From NCBI GenBank assembly GCA_030064845.1, contig JASJEC010000018.1, positions 1-64,000 on the forward strand: a DNA stretch of 64,000 bases, in the 5' to 3' direction. The notes beneath the pieces were generated by a model, which was given only the letters and a program-made list of their open reading frames with translations, did not search any database and was not told the origin of the DNA. Position 1 is the first letter of the stretch, and every line of letters starts with the position of its first letter. The position numbers and the translations under genes were made by a program. This DNA comes from Kiloniellales bacterium. Lineage in GTDB: Bacteria > Pseudomonadota > Alphaproteobacteria > Kiloniellales > JAKSDN01. Positions 1 to 7,898 of this stretch are shown piece after piece.

Positions 1-159
1 GGCCATCACAAGGGCCGCGCGACCCCCATTGGTCTCAACGGGGCCGAAAGCCTTGATAACGCGCCCGCGGGGTTGCCGAGGCGCCCGCCCGACGTCGTCA
101 GCGGCGCTCACCGATGCTTCGGCATCGCTTTCACCCCGCGCGCAGCGCCGGGGCTACGC

Positions 160-217
160 CCCCCTAGCCGGACAAGCGCCTCGGCAATCAGACGGCGCAC
201 CTAATCCTGATAGGGGG
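160..217 (+). promoter_or_regulatory. leader hairpin that could mask the ribosome binding site of the first gene
   Basis: CCCCCTA (160-166) is the exact complement of TAGGGGG (211-217), and the latter contains the purine-rich ribosome binding site of the GTG start at 225. Between them a smaller stem pairs GCGCC (176-180) with GGCGC (194-198). A second short stem with a TTCG loop lies upstream at 112-127. The rest of 1-224 shows no gene that I can support. A role in translation control is inference from complementarity only. Confidence 0.3.
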
Positions 218-224
218 TACTAGG

Positions 225-662
225 GTGGCGCGGGTCTATACCTCGTCGGTGGTCGGGGCGCCGGCCGAGCGGGTCTGGACGGCGATCCGCGACTTCAACG
301 GGCTGCCCGACTGGCACCCGGCGATCGAGGAGAGCCGGATCGAGGGCGGTGCGCCGGCCGATCAGGTCGGCTGCGTGCGCGCCTTCCGGCTGAAGGACGG
401 CGGGTTCATCCGCGAGCGGCTGCTCGCGCTCTCCGACTACGACCTGAGCTGCACCTATTCAATCCTGGAGAGCCCCATGGGGGTCGAGAACTACGTCGCG
501 ACCCTCAAGCTGACGCCGGTCACCGACGGCGGCAGGACCTTCGCCGAGTGGTCCGCCGAGTTCGACTGCGCGCCCGAGCGCGAGGCGGAGCTGGTCGAGC
601 TGATCGGCCAGGGAGTCTTCCAGGGCGGCTTCGACTCCCTGAAGGCGCGCTTCGGCGGCTGA
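225..662 (+). CDS. SRPBCC-fold (polyketide cyclase/dehydrase-like) protein
   Basis: A 145-residue single-domain protein with the START/Bet v 1-like pattern: an N-terminal strand, then AxxVWTAIRDFNGLPDWHP, and a C-terminal helix after an EWSAEFDC strand. SRPBCC proteins bind small hydrophobic ligands in a deep cavity; some are cyclases or dehydratases and many have no known activity. The start is GTG, preceded by TAGGGGG. It is a clear paralogue of the N-terminal domain of the next gene (shared RDFNG..WHPA, SxxYTI/SILES and KPVTDGxRTF patterns), which starts one base after its stop, so the pair looks like a tandem duplication in one operon. No signal peptide or membrane segment is seen. The ligand is unknown. 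Confidence 0.8.
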   Translation: MARVYTSSVVGAPAERVWTAIRDFNGLPDWHPAIEESRIEGGAPADQVGCVRAFRLKDGGFIRERLLALSDYDLSCTYSILESPMGVENYVATLKLTPVTDGGRTFAEWSAEFDCAPEREAELVELIGQGVFQGGFDSLKARFGG

Positions 663-663
663 G

Positions 664-2130
664 ATGGTCACGGTTTCCCGCAGCACGGTAATCGACGCCC
701 CGGTCGCGGCGGTCTGGGAGATCCTGCGGGACTTCAACGGGCACGACCGCTGGCACCCGGCGGTCGAGCGCAGCGACCTGGAAGCCGGCAAACGAACCGA
801 CGAGGTGGGCGCCGTGCGCAACTTCGTGCTGACCAGCGGCGAGCAGCTGCGCGAGCAGCTCCTAGCGATCTCCGACAAGGACCGGAGCCTGCGCTACACC
901 ATCGTCGAGAGCGAGGTGCCGCTGACCGACTACGTCGCCGAACTGTCGCTCAAGCCGGTGACCGACGGCGACCGCACCTTCTGGTCCTGGTCCTCCCGCT
1001 TCCAGGCGCCGGCCGGACGGGAAGGGGAGCTGGCCAAGCTGGTCGCGGAGGGAGTCTATGAGGCCGGCTTCGAAGCGGTCCGCGCCCGCGTCGAACGCCA
1101 GCCGGGCGTCTCCGGCGCGCCGCCGCGCGCGACCGCCACGAACGGCGCCCTGGACGGCACGGCCTTGGTGATCGACCGCTACGGCGGTCCGGAAGTGCTG
1201 CGGGCGGCGCCCATTTCGGTTCCACCGCCGGGGCCGGGCGAGGTCCGGATCCGCCAGACGGCGATCGGCGTCAACTATATCGACGTCTACTGCCGGACCG
1301 GTTATTTCGACCTCGTGACGCCGCCGGGCGCGCTCGGTATGGAAGCGGCGGGCGTCGTGCACGACGTTGGCCCGGGCGTGCGCCACCTGTCGCCAGGCCA
1401 ACGGGTCGCCTACGCCTGTCCCCCGGTCGGGGCTTATGCGACGCTGAGGACCATCGACGCCGCCCTGGTCGTCGCGCTGCCCGACGGCATCGACGACGAG
1501 ACGGCCGCGGCCGGTCTGCTGAAGGGCATGACGGCGGAGTTCCTGCTGCACCGCGTGCACCCGCTCCGCCGTGGCGAGACCGTTCTGGTCTATGCGCCGG
1601 CCGGCGGCGTCGGGCGGCTGCTCTGCCAGTGGGCGAACTATCTGGGTGCGACCGTGATCGGCGCGACCTCGAGCGAGGAGAAGGCTCGGATCGCGCGCGC
1701 GGCGGGCGCGCACCACGTCGTGCTGCCCGGCGCGGCCAGCCTGGAGGAGCAGGTGCGGTCGCTGACCAAGGGGCGCGGCGCCGATCTGATTTTCGACGCC
1801 GTCGGCCGCGACAGCTTCGCCCATTCCGTCGCGGCGCTGGCCACCTGCGGGCACCTGGTCAGCTACGGCCAGGCCTCCGGTCCGATCGGCGACTGGGACA
1901 TCGGGTCGCTTGCAAACAATTCCGCAACCGTTTCGCGGCCCAACTTCGCCCACTACACGGACACGCCCGAGAAGGTCGCGGCGATCACCGAGCGGCTGTT
2001 CGACGCCATCGCGCGGCGCATCGTCACCGTCGAGATCGGCCAGCGCTTCCCGCTCGCCGCCGCCGCCGACGCGCACCGCGCCCTGGAGGGGCGGCGGACC
2101 ACGGCGTCGACCATCCTGGTTCCCGATTGA
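664..2130 (+). CDS. SRPBCC domain fused to a zinc-independent quinone oxidoreductase (MDR family)
   Basis: A 488-residue two-domain protein. Residues 1-145 form an SRPBCC domain paralogous to the preceding gene. After a linker (about 146-163), residues 165-488 form a complete quinone oxidoreductase-like MDR: a GroES-like part with GVNYIDVYCRTG (about 202-213), then the NADPH-binding motif APAGGVG (311-317), and the C-terminal LEGRRTTASTILVPD expected of this family. The zinc-binding cysteines of true alcohol dehydrogenases are absent. Known relatives reduce quinones or enones with NADPH. Fusion to a ligand-binding SRPBCC module is not an arrangement I recognise, and suggests that the reductase substrate is held or delivered by that module (inference). 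The frame is open throughout, so the fusion is not a missed stop. It is followed 13 bases later by the FAH-family gene. Confidence 0.85.
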   Translation: MVTVSRSTVIDAPVAAVWEILRDFNGHDRWHPAVERSDLEAGKRTDEVGAVRNFVLTSGEQLREQLLAISDKDRSLRYTIVESEVPLTDYVAELSLKPVTDGDRTFWSWSSRFQAPAGREGELAKLVAEGVYEAGFEAVRARVERQPGVSGAPPRATATNGALDGTALVIDRYGGPEVLRAAPISVPPPGPGEVRIRQTAIGVNYIDVYCRTGYFDLVTPPGALGMEAAGVVHDVGPGVRHLSPGQRVAYACPPVGAYATLRTIDAALVVALPDGIDDETAAAGLLKGMTAEFLLHRVHPLRRGETVLVYAPAGGVGRLLCQWANYLGATVIGATSSEEKARIARAAGAHHVVLPGAASLEEQVRSLTKGRGADLIFDAVGRDSFAHSVAALATCGHLVSYGQASGPIGDWDIGSLANNSATVSRPNFAHYTDTPEKVAAITERLFDAIARRIVTVEIGQRFPLAAAADAHRALEGRRTTASTILVPD

Positions 2131-2143
2131 CGAGGTAACTCAG

Positions 2144-3004
2144 ATGAAATTCGCGGTCTTCGATTGGAACGGCGCGCGCCAGCTCGGCCAGATTGACGGC
2201 GAGCGGATAACCCCGCTGGCCGCGCCGGCCGAGCGCGTGGCGACCGAGGGGGTCGCCTGCCTGATCGGCGCCGACGTGTCGCCGGCCGGCGAGCCCTTGC
2301 CGCTCGACGCGGTCGCATTGGCCGCGCCGATCCCGCGGCCGCGGCGCAACGTCTTCTGCGTCGGCAAGAACTACCACGACCATGCCCAGGAGTTCGCCGC
2401 CTCCGGCTTCGACAGCTCCGCCGCCAAGGGCGCGGTGCCTCCGGCGCCGATCATCTTCTCCAAGGTCCCGGAGAGCGTCACCGGTCCAGGCGCGCCGATC
2501 CTGATGGACCCGGCGGTCTCGACCGCGGTCGACTACGAGGCGGAGCTGACCGTGATCATCGGCAAGGCAGGGCGCAACATAGCGGCCGCCGAGGCCATGG
2601 ACCACGTCTGGGGCTACACCATCATCAACGACGTCACCGCCCGCGACCTCCAGGGGCTGCACAGCCAGTGGCTGATCGGCAAGTCGCAGGACAGCTTCTG
2701 CCCCATGGGGCCCTGGGCGGTGACCGCCGACGAGCTCGACCTCGCCGACACGCCGGTGCGCTGCTGGGTCAACGACGAGCTGCGCCAGGAGTCGAACACC
2801 AGTCTGCTGATCTTCGACGTGCCGGCCATCATCGCCGCGCTGTCGAATGGGATCACGCTGCAGCCCGGCGACGTCATCGCGACCGGCACGCCGGCCGGCG
2901 TCGGGATCGGCTTCGAGCCGCCGAAGTACCTCGTGCCGGGCGACCGGGTGCGGATCGAGATCGGCGGCATCGGCGTGCTGGGGAACCGGGTGGAGGCGAT
3001 CTGA
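2144..3004 (+). CDS. fumarylacetoacetate hydrolase (FAH) family protein
   Basis: A 286-residue FAH-superfamily enzyme. The family cleaves C-C bonds in, hydrates, or decarboxylates beta-diketo or 2-oxo acids with a divalent metal. Visible motifs are FCVGKNYxDHAxE (71-83), the metal ligands ExE (E132, E134) in DYEAELTVIIGK, the aspartate D163 in NDVTARDLQ, and GKSQDSFCPMGP (179-190). The ATG at 2144 aligns with the usual family start MKFAxxxxxG; the frame is open further upstream, but that part is the shadow of the preceding gene. It lies in the SRPBCC-hydrolase operon, consistent with processing a ring-opened or side-chain diketo intermediate. It could equally be an acylpyruvase; the substrate cannot be read from sequence. 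Confidence 0.88.
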   Translation: MKFAVFDWNGARQLGQIDGERITPLAAPAERVATEGVACLIGADVSPAGEPLPLDAVALAAPIPRPRRNVFCVGKNYHDHAQEFAASGFDSSAAKGAVPPAPIIFSKVPESVTGPGAPILMDPAVSTAVDYEAELTVIIGKAGRNIAAAEAMDHVWGYTIINDVTARDLQGLHSQWLIGKSQDSFCPMGPWAVTADELDLADTPVRCWVNDELRQESNTSLLIFDVPAIIAALSNGITLQPGDVIATGTPAGVGIGFEPPKYLVPGDRVRIEIGGIGVLGNRVEAI

Positions 3005-3007
3005 CCC

Positions 3008-3787
3008 GTGGCGGATCTCAGGCTCGGCAGCATGGTCATGGAGGACGCCGGCGAGGGCCCGGCGGTGGTCATGGTGCACGGCCTGGGCGGCAGCTCCAAT
3101 TCCTTCGAGACGCTGATGGACGTGCTTGGGGGCTACCGCGTGCTGCGTCCCGACCTACCGGGGGCCGGGCGCTCGCCGCTCCGGCCCGGACTGGACGGCC
3201 TCAAGGGGCTGGCCGCGTCGCTCTGGGACCTGGTCCGCTCGGCCGGGGTCGAACGCGCCCATCTCGTCGGCCATTCCATGGGCACCCTGATCTGCCAATA
3301 CCTGGCGGCGGAGCATCCGCGTTTCGTGAACGGCCTGACCCTCTTCGGCCCGATCCTCGAGCCGCCGGCCGCGGCCCGCCAGGCGCTGAAGGAGCGCGCC
3401 GAGCGGGCGCAGGCCGAGGGCATGGCGGGGATCGCCGAGGCGGTCGCCACGGCCAGCGTCGCAGCGGCGTCGCGGCGCCGCAATCCGGTCGCCAAGGCCT
3501 TCGTGCGCGAAAGTGTCTCGCGTCAGGATCCCCTGGGCTATGCTGCGCACTGCCGGGCCTTGAGCGCCTGCGCCGCGGCCGACCATGCCGCTATCGGCTG
3601 CCCGACCCTGCTGGTGGCCGGCGAGGCCGATCCCGTGGCACCGGTCGCCATGGCCGGGGACCTGCAGCAGAGGATTGCCGGGGCCGCGCTCGAAATCATG
3701 CCCGCGGTGGCCCACTGGATAATGATCGAGGCGCCGGAACGATCGGCGGAGCTGTTACGCAACCATCTCGAGCAGGCCGCGCGCTAG
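3008..3787 (+). CDS. alpha/beta hydrolase
   Basis: A 259-residue alpha/beta hydrolase. It shows the oxyanion-hole motif HGLGGSS (24-30), the nucleophile elbow GHSMGT with Ser90, an acid residue in VAGEADPVAP (about 205-214) and a catalytic His in AVAHW near the C-terminus. A helical cap separates the two halves. The GTG start lies three bases after the FAH gene stop, so translation is probably coupled. Relatives include 3-oxoadipate enol-lactonases and C-C bond hydrolases, so a ring-cleavage-product or ester hydrolase in the same pathway as the FAH enzyme is plausible. The exact reaction is not determinable. Confidence 0.87.
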   Translation: MADLRLGSMVMEDAGEGPAVVMVHGLGGSSNSFETLMDVLGGYRVLRPDLPGAGRSPLRPGLDGLKGLAASLWDLVRSAGVERAHLVGHSMGTLICQYLAAEHPRFVNGLTLFGPILEPPAAARQALKERAERAQAEGMAGIAEAVATASVAAASRRRNPVAKAFVRESVSRQDPLGYAAHCRALSACAAADHAAIGCPTLLVAGEADPVAPVAMAGDLQQRIAGAALEIMPAVAHWIMIEAPERSAELLRNHLEQAAR

Positions 3788-3812
3788 GCGCGGCGGGAAA
3801 GGGAGGCAGATC

Positions 3813-5150
3813 ATGGCGGACACGAGCTTTGGCGGGTGGGGCGGGAGCCCCGGGATGGGCAACGGCGAGCCGGAGCTCGTCTTCAGCAATGTGCGGATAC
3901 TCGACGGCACGGGCGAGCCGCCCTACAGCGGCGACGTCGGCATCGTCGGCAACCGGATCAAGTCGATCAACCGCTCGACCGGGGGCTACGGCTGGGGCGG
4001 CAACGGCGGGCAACGGATCGACGGCCGCGGGATGACCCTCATGCCGGGCCTGATCGACGCGCACCTGCACCTCTCTTGGAACAACGCGCCGGGCATCGAT
4101 CCGATCCAGATGATGCCGGTCGAGGAGCACGTTCTCTCCTGCGTCGAGATGGCCAAGCTCGTGCTCGATGCCGGCTTCACGGCGGGCCGCGGCGCGGCGG
4201 CGGCCAAGCCGCGTCTCGACGTGGTCATCCGCAACGCGATCAACGAGGGGCGCTTTCCGGGTCCTCGCTACACCGCCGCCGGGCCGGAGATCACCGTGAT
4301 CGGCGGGCTCGGCGACGCCACCCTGCCGCACATCCCCGACGAGGGCCTCAATCTAGGCATCGTGGTCTCGGGGCCGGAAGAGGTGCGCCGCGAGGTGCGC
4401 CGCCTGATCAAGTGGGGCGTGGACACGATCAAACTCAACCTCTCGGGCGAGGAGATCACCGGCATGCCGGCGGAGGTAACCCAGATGTCGGAGGAGGAGG
4501 TGGCCATCGCGGTCGCCGAGGCCCGGCGGCGCGGCAAGACGCTGGCCGCCCACGCCCGCTCGGCCGGATCGATCCAGCAGTGCGTGCGCCACGGGATCGA
4601 TTACATCTACCACGCCTCCTTCACCGATACCGAGACCCTCGATATGCTGGAGGCCAACAAGGAAAAGCACTTCGTCGCGCCGGGCATCGCCTGGCTGATC
4701 AACACGGCGCGCAACGCCGGCGAATGGGGCATCAAGCCCGGCTCGCCGATCACCATCGCCTACGAGCGCGAGCTGGAGCATGCCATCGAGAGCATGAAGG
4801 CCATGCACAAGCGCGGCATTCGGGTGCTGATCGGCGGCGACTACGGCTTCGCCTGGACGCCTCTGGGCACCAACGCCAAGGACCTCGAGTACTTCGTCGA
4901 CATGATCGGCTTCACGCCGATGCAGGCGATCCAGGCGGGCACGCTCTACGGCGGGCAGATTATGGGCATGGGCGACGAGCTGGGGCTGATCCGCGAGGGC
5001 TACTTGGCCGATCTGCTGCTGGTCGACGGCGACCCCTTGACCGACGTGCGCATTCTCCAGGACCAGAAGCGCATCGTCGCCATCATGAAGGACGGCAAGT
5101 TCCACAAGGCGCCGGACCTTCAGGGCGCCGGGATGCGGCTGACGGCCTGA
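3813..5150 (+). CDS. metal-dependent amidohydrolase (imidazolonepropionase-like family)
   Basis: A 445-residue amidohydrolase-superfamily protein. The metal site is visible as MPGLIDAHLHLS, a candidate carboxylated lysine in DTIKLNLSG, histidines in AAHARS and YHAS, and an aspartate in IGGDYGF. The C-terminal GTLYGG...GxIREGYLADLLLVDGDPL is the usual composite-domain end. This branch includes Xaa-Pro dipeptidase-like and xenobiotic-amide hydrolases. The N-terminus is Gly-rich, and a GGYGWGGNGG insertion follows the first strand, which is unusual for the family. The ATG follows a GGGAGG ribosome site 25 bases after the hydrolase stop. Most likely it hydrolyses an amide or lactone within the cluster's pathway; the substrate is unknown. 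Confidence 0.87.
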   Translation: MADTSFGGWGGSPGMGNGEPELVFSNVRILDGTGEPPYSGDVGIVGNRIKSINRSTGGYGWGGNGGQRIDGRGMTLMPGLIDAHLHLSWNNAPGIDPIQMMPVEEHVLSCVEMAKLVLDAGFTAGRGAAAAKPRLDVVIRNAINEGRFPGPRYTAAGPEITVIGGLGDATLPHIPDEGLNLGIVVSGPEEVRREVRRLIKWGVDTIKLNLSGEEITGMPAEVTQMSEEEVAIAVAEARRRGKTLAAHARSAGSIQQCVRHGIDYIYHASFTDTETLDMLEANKEKHFVAPGIAWLINTARNAGEWGIKPGSPITIAYERELEHAIESMKAMHKRGIRVLIGGDYGFAWTPLGTNAKDLEYFVDMIGFTPMQAIQAGTLYGGQIMGMGDELGLIREGYLADLLLVDGDPLTDVRILQDQKRIVAIMKDGKFHKAPDLQGAGMRLTA

Positions 5151-5182
5151 CGTTTTCTGCGCGCCGATCGTCGGGGGTGTTC

Positions 5183-5809
5183 ATGGCACGATCCGCCCGG
5201 TTCTGGGACCGGATCGCCGAGCGCTACGCGCGTAAGCCCGTGGCCGACGAAGCGGCCTACCAGAAGAAGCTCGCGGTCACGCGCGAGTACCTCCGACCCG
5301 ACATGGTGCTCTTGGAGTTCGGCTGCGGTACCGGGTCCACCGCCATCATCCACGCGCCTCACGTGAAGCATATCCACGCCATCGACATCTCCGCGAAGAT
5401 GATCGAGATCGCGAGACGCAAGGCGGAGTATGCGAAGGTCGAGAACCTGACCTTCGAGCAGTCGGACATCGCCGGGTTCTCGGCGCCGGACGAGAGCTTC
5501 GACGGCGTCCTGGGGCTCAGTATCCTGCACCTGCTGGAAGACCGGGAGGCCGCGATCGAGAAGGTCCACCGCATGCTGAAGCCCGGCGGAATCTTCGTCA
5601 CCAGCACGGCCTGCCTGGGCGACTCGATGCGGTGGTTCGGGTATGTCGCCCCGCTTGGCAGCGCTCTCGGCATGATTCCCCTTGTGAAGGTCTTCACGGC
5701 GCAGGCCCTGCGGGACAGCATGACGCGCGCCGGCTTCGCGATCGCGCGGGATTGGCAGCAGGGCGACGGCAGGACCCTGTTCCTCGTGGCGAGGAAGCCG
5801 GCGGCCTGA
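5183..5809 (+). CDS. class I SAM-dependent methyltransferase
   Basis: A 208-residue methyltransferase with SAM motif I LEFGCGTG (45-52), the acidic motif-II residue in HAIDIS (D69), a motif-III-like FEQSDI, and the motif-IV region SFDGVLGLSILHLL. The N-terminus FWDRIAERYARKPV is typical of small-molecule methyltransferases of the UbiE/ubiquinone type. An ATG at 5183 is preceded by GGGGG; an in-frame GTG six bases upstream is an alternative start. It closes the co-directional 225-5809 block and is followed by a convergent carbonic anhydrase gene. Whether it methylates a pathway intermediate or is unrelated is not known. Confidence 0.85.
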   Translation: MARSARFWDRIAERYARKPVADEAAYQKKLAVTREYLRPDMVLLEFGCGTGSTAIIHAPHVKHIHAIDISAKMIEIARRKAEYAKVENLTFEQSDIAGFSAPDESFDGVLGLSILHLLEDREAAIEKVHRMLKPGGIFVTSTACLGDSMRWFGYVAPLGSALGMIPLVKVFTAQALRDSMTRAGFAIARDWQQGDGRTLFLVARKPAA

Positions 5810-5819
5810 GCCGGCGCCG

Positions 5820-6458
5820 CTACGTCACCGACTTGAAGGCCTGGTCGGCGGGGTCGAAGATCTGCAGGTCGCAGTCGCGGATGTCGACGAACCAGCCGTG
5901 CAGGCGCAGGCGGCGCGCCTTGACCCCTTCGCGGATCGCCGGGAAGGTCATGAGGTTCTCGAGCGAGACCAGCACGGCGCTTTGCTCGCAGACCCGCGCC
6001 TTCTCGGCCAGCGAGGCCTCGGGCATGGTGCCCTCCACCCGCCGATAGGCGGACTCGACCAGACTCATCCATGGCGCGATGAAGCCCTGGTGGCCCTCGC
6101 CCTCCGCCGGCCTGTCGAACAGCGCTTTAATGCCGCCGCAGTGCGAGTGGCCCATCACGATGATGTGGCCGACCTTCAGATGCTCGACGGCGAACTCGAG
6201 CGCGGCGCTGGTGCCGTGGTAGGCCCCCTCGGTCTCGAACGGGGGGATAAGGTTGGCGACGTTGCGGATGATGAAGAGCTCGCCAGGGTCGGCCTGAAGA
6301 AGGAGGGCCGGATCGACCCGCGAGTCCGAGCAGGCGATCAGGGCGACCTTGGGCCGCTGGCCGCGGTCGACCAGCTGCTCGTAGGTCGCCCGCTTGTCCT
6401 GGAAGCAACCGTTGCGAAAGGCGCGGAAGCCGGAGGTAAGGGTATCGATCGGGTCCAT
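5820..6458 (-). CDS. beta-class carbonic anhydrase
   Basis: A 212-residue zinc enzyme interconverting CO2 and bicarbonate. The signature residues are present: C43-S-D45-S-R47 in ACSDSRVDP, then H104 and C107 in MGHSHCGG, giving the Cys2-His zinc site with the Asp-Arg dyad. The length is normal for the bacterial cytoplasmic beta class. It is convergent with the methyltransferase, leaving only 10 bases between stops. The upstream spacer to gph (69 bases) contains an AT-richer stretch that may hold its promoter. It could serve bicarbonate supply for carboxylases or a cyanate pathway, but no cyanase lies nearby. Confidence 0.93.
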   Translation of the reverse strand: MDPIDTLTSGFRAFRNGCFQDKRATYEQLVDRGQRPKVALIACSDSRVDPALLLQADPGELFIIRNVANLIPPFETEGAYHGTSAALEFAVEHLKVGHIIVMGHSHCGGIKALFDRPAEGEGHQGFIAPWMSLVESAYRRVEGTMPEASLAEKARVCEQSAVLVSLENLMTFPAIREGVKARRLRLHGWFVDIRDCDLQIFDPADQAFKSVT

Positions 6459-6527
6459 GGGATTCGTCGGAGTCGAATAGAGCAGTAAGTTTAACGTAAG
6501 CTTTCGGGCCGCGCCCTGGCAATTCCG

Positions 6528-7217
6528 CTATCGACCGAGCGTCGCGAGCGCCTCTGGGACCAGCGCGAGCCGTTCGACCAGGGCGTCGGCGCCGAGCTCC
6601 GCCACCGGGACCTGGCTGTAGCCGAAGGTGACCATGATGATTGGGACGCCCGCGGCCCGGGCCAGCTCGAAGTCGGCCGGCGAATCACCGATTACCACGG
6701 CGTCGCCCGGCCGGGCGCCGACCTGCGCGAGACAGGCTTCCAGGGGCGCCGGGTGCGGCTTTTTGAAGGGAGTCGTGTCGCCGCCGGCCAAGGCGTCGAA
6801 GCTATCGAGGATGCCGAAATGGGCCAGGATTTCCCGTGCGATGGCGGCCGGCTTGTTGGTGCAGAGCGCGTGGCGGTAGCCAGCACCGGACAAGCTGTCG
6901 AGCACCGCCGCGGCGCCATCGAACAGGCGCGTCTCGCGCGTCGCCGCCGCCGTGTAGACGGTGAGGAAACGGGCCGCGAGGACGTCCGGATCGGGCCGGG
7001 ATCCGGAGCATCGGCCGCGTTGAAGCGCCCGCGCGATCAGGGTGGGGACGCCGCCGCCGATCATGGTCCGGACTTGGTCGAGCGTGAAGGTCGTGCAGCC
7101 GGTCTCGGCCAGGACCCGGTTCAGGGCGGCCGCGATGTCTGGCGCGCTGTCGATCAGGGTGCCGTCGAGGTCCCAGGCGACGACACCTGGATGGCGGGTC
7201 TGGTCTCGGCTGTCCAC
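6528..7217 (-). CDS. gph: phosphoglycolate phosphatase, HAD family
   Basis: A 229-residue HAD-superfamily hydrolase. Motif I is D16-L-D18-G-T, motif II the Thr in ALCTNKP, motif III the Lys in FKKPHPAP, and motif IV GDSPADFELARAAG. A four-helix cap lies between motifs I and II. The LIDSAPDIAAALNRVL start is characteristic of Gph, which removes 2-phosphoglycolate made by DNA end repair or oxygenase activity. Other HAD phosphatases with the same cap (for example pyrophosphatase-like members) cannot be excluded. The gene is divergent from the DUF3833 gene, sharing an 82-base region that contains the Fur-like palindrome. Confidence 0.85.
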   Translation of the reverse strand: MDSRDQTRHPGVVAWDLDGTLIDSAPDIAAALNRVLAETGCTTFTLDQVRTMIGGGVPTLIARALQRGRCSGSRPDPDVLAARFLTVYTAAATRETRLFDGAAAVLDSLSGAGYRHALCTNKPAAIAREILAHFGILDSFDALAGGDTTPFKKPHPAPLEACLAQVGARPGDAVVIGDSPADFELARAAGVPIIMVTFGYSQVPVAELGADALVERLALVPEALATLGR

Positions 7218-7253
7218 GGGTGATCCATCCTCCCGGACGGGCCGTAACGGAAT

Positions 7254-7268
7254 TGATAATCATTTTCA
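7254..7268. promoter_or_regulatory. Fur/Mur-type 7-1-7 palindrome
   Basis: TGATAATCATTTTCA matches the classic 7-1-7 Fur heptamer dyad TGATAAT-N-ATTATCA at all but one specified position, and the symmetry extends one more base pair on each side (T7253, A7269). It lies between divergent gph and the DUF3833 gene, 32 bases before the ATG at 7300. Fur or Mur would normally repress under metal-replete conditions; in alphaproteobacteria Mur often takes this role. Binding is inferred. Confidence 0.55.
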
Positions 7269-7299
7269 ACCCGATGGCGATGTCGAGCGCAATAAGAAA

Positions 7300-7803
7300 A
7301 TGGCACAGCTAGCACACAATACTACCGTTACTACCAACGCCCTCCGTCTGGACTTGGAGCGCTACTTCGTTGGGCCATTAAAGGCCTGCGGCGTGTTCCA
7401 GGACCGCTTCGGACAGCTAAGGCGGCAGTTCGACGTGGATGCCCTCGGCAGCTGGGACGGAAAGACCCTGACGCTGGTCGAGGATTTCACCTACGAAGAC
7501 GGGGAGACCGAGCGGCGCACCTGGACGATCGACAAGCTCGACGACGGGATCTACCGGGGCCGTGCGGAAGGCGTAATCGGTGAGGCGGTAGGGCGCGTCG
7601 TGGACAACACTTTCGCCTGGAACTACAGCTTCGCGCTCCCGGTCGGTGGTCGGGATTGGACGGTGACGTTCAAGGACTGGATGGTCCTGCAGAACGACGG
7701 CGTGCTAATCAACCGGGCCGAGGTGACCAAGTGGGGCTTTCGGATCGGGCAGGTCATCTGTGTCTTCCGCAAGCCGGTCCAGCACCTCCGCTTGGTGCAA
7801 TAG
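7300..7803 (+). CDS. DUF3833 family protein
   Basis: A 167-residue protein with the DUF3833 pattern: LDLERYFVG..KACGVFQDRFG, the central LTLVEDFTYEDGETERRTW, YRGRAEGVIGEAVG, and a C-terminal DWMVLQNDGVLINRAEVTKWGFRIGQV. Members are mostly secreted lipoproteins of unknown function, but this one lacks a signal peptide or lipobox with the chosen ATG at 7300. That start is supported by the family-like beginning; the upstream continuation of the frame has no family character and runs back into gph. The gene sits behind a near-consensus Fur-type palindrome, which hints at metal-linked expression. The molecular role is unknown. Confidence 0.8.
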   Translation: MAQLAHNTTVTTNALRLDLERYFVGPLKACGVFQDRFGQLRRQFDVDALGSWDGKTLTLVEDFTYEDGETERRTWTIDKLDDGIYRGRAEGVIGEAVGRVVDNTFAWNYSFALPVGGRDWTVTFKDWMVLQNDGVLINRAEVTKWGFRIGQVICVFRKPVQHLRLVQ

Positions 7804-7898
7804 CCGGTCCGGGCGGCTAGCGCCGCTTCCCCCAGACCTTGCCATTGGCAGGCAGTCGTTGTTCCCTCTCCGGGACCCTGGGAGGGGCTTTACGGCCT

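Noticed and set aside
29-223. 64-codon open frame at the window start
   Set aside because: Low-complexity Arg/Ala-rich product without a ribosome site; it overlaps the leader hairpins of the first gene.
5355-5370. Second parS-like sequence (CGCCTCACGTGAAGCA)
   Set aside because: Only 12 of 16 positions match, the outer palindrome is broken, and it lies in the coding sequence of the methyltransferase.
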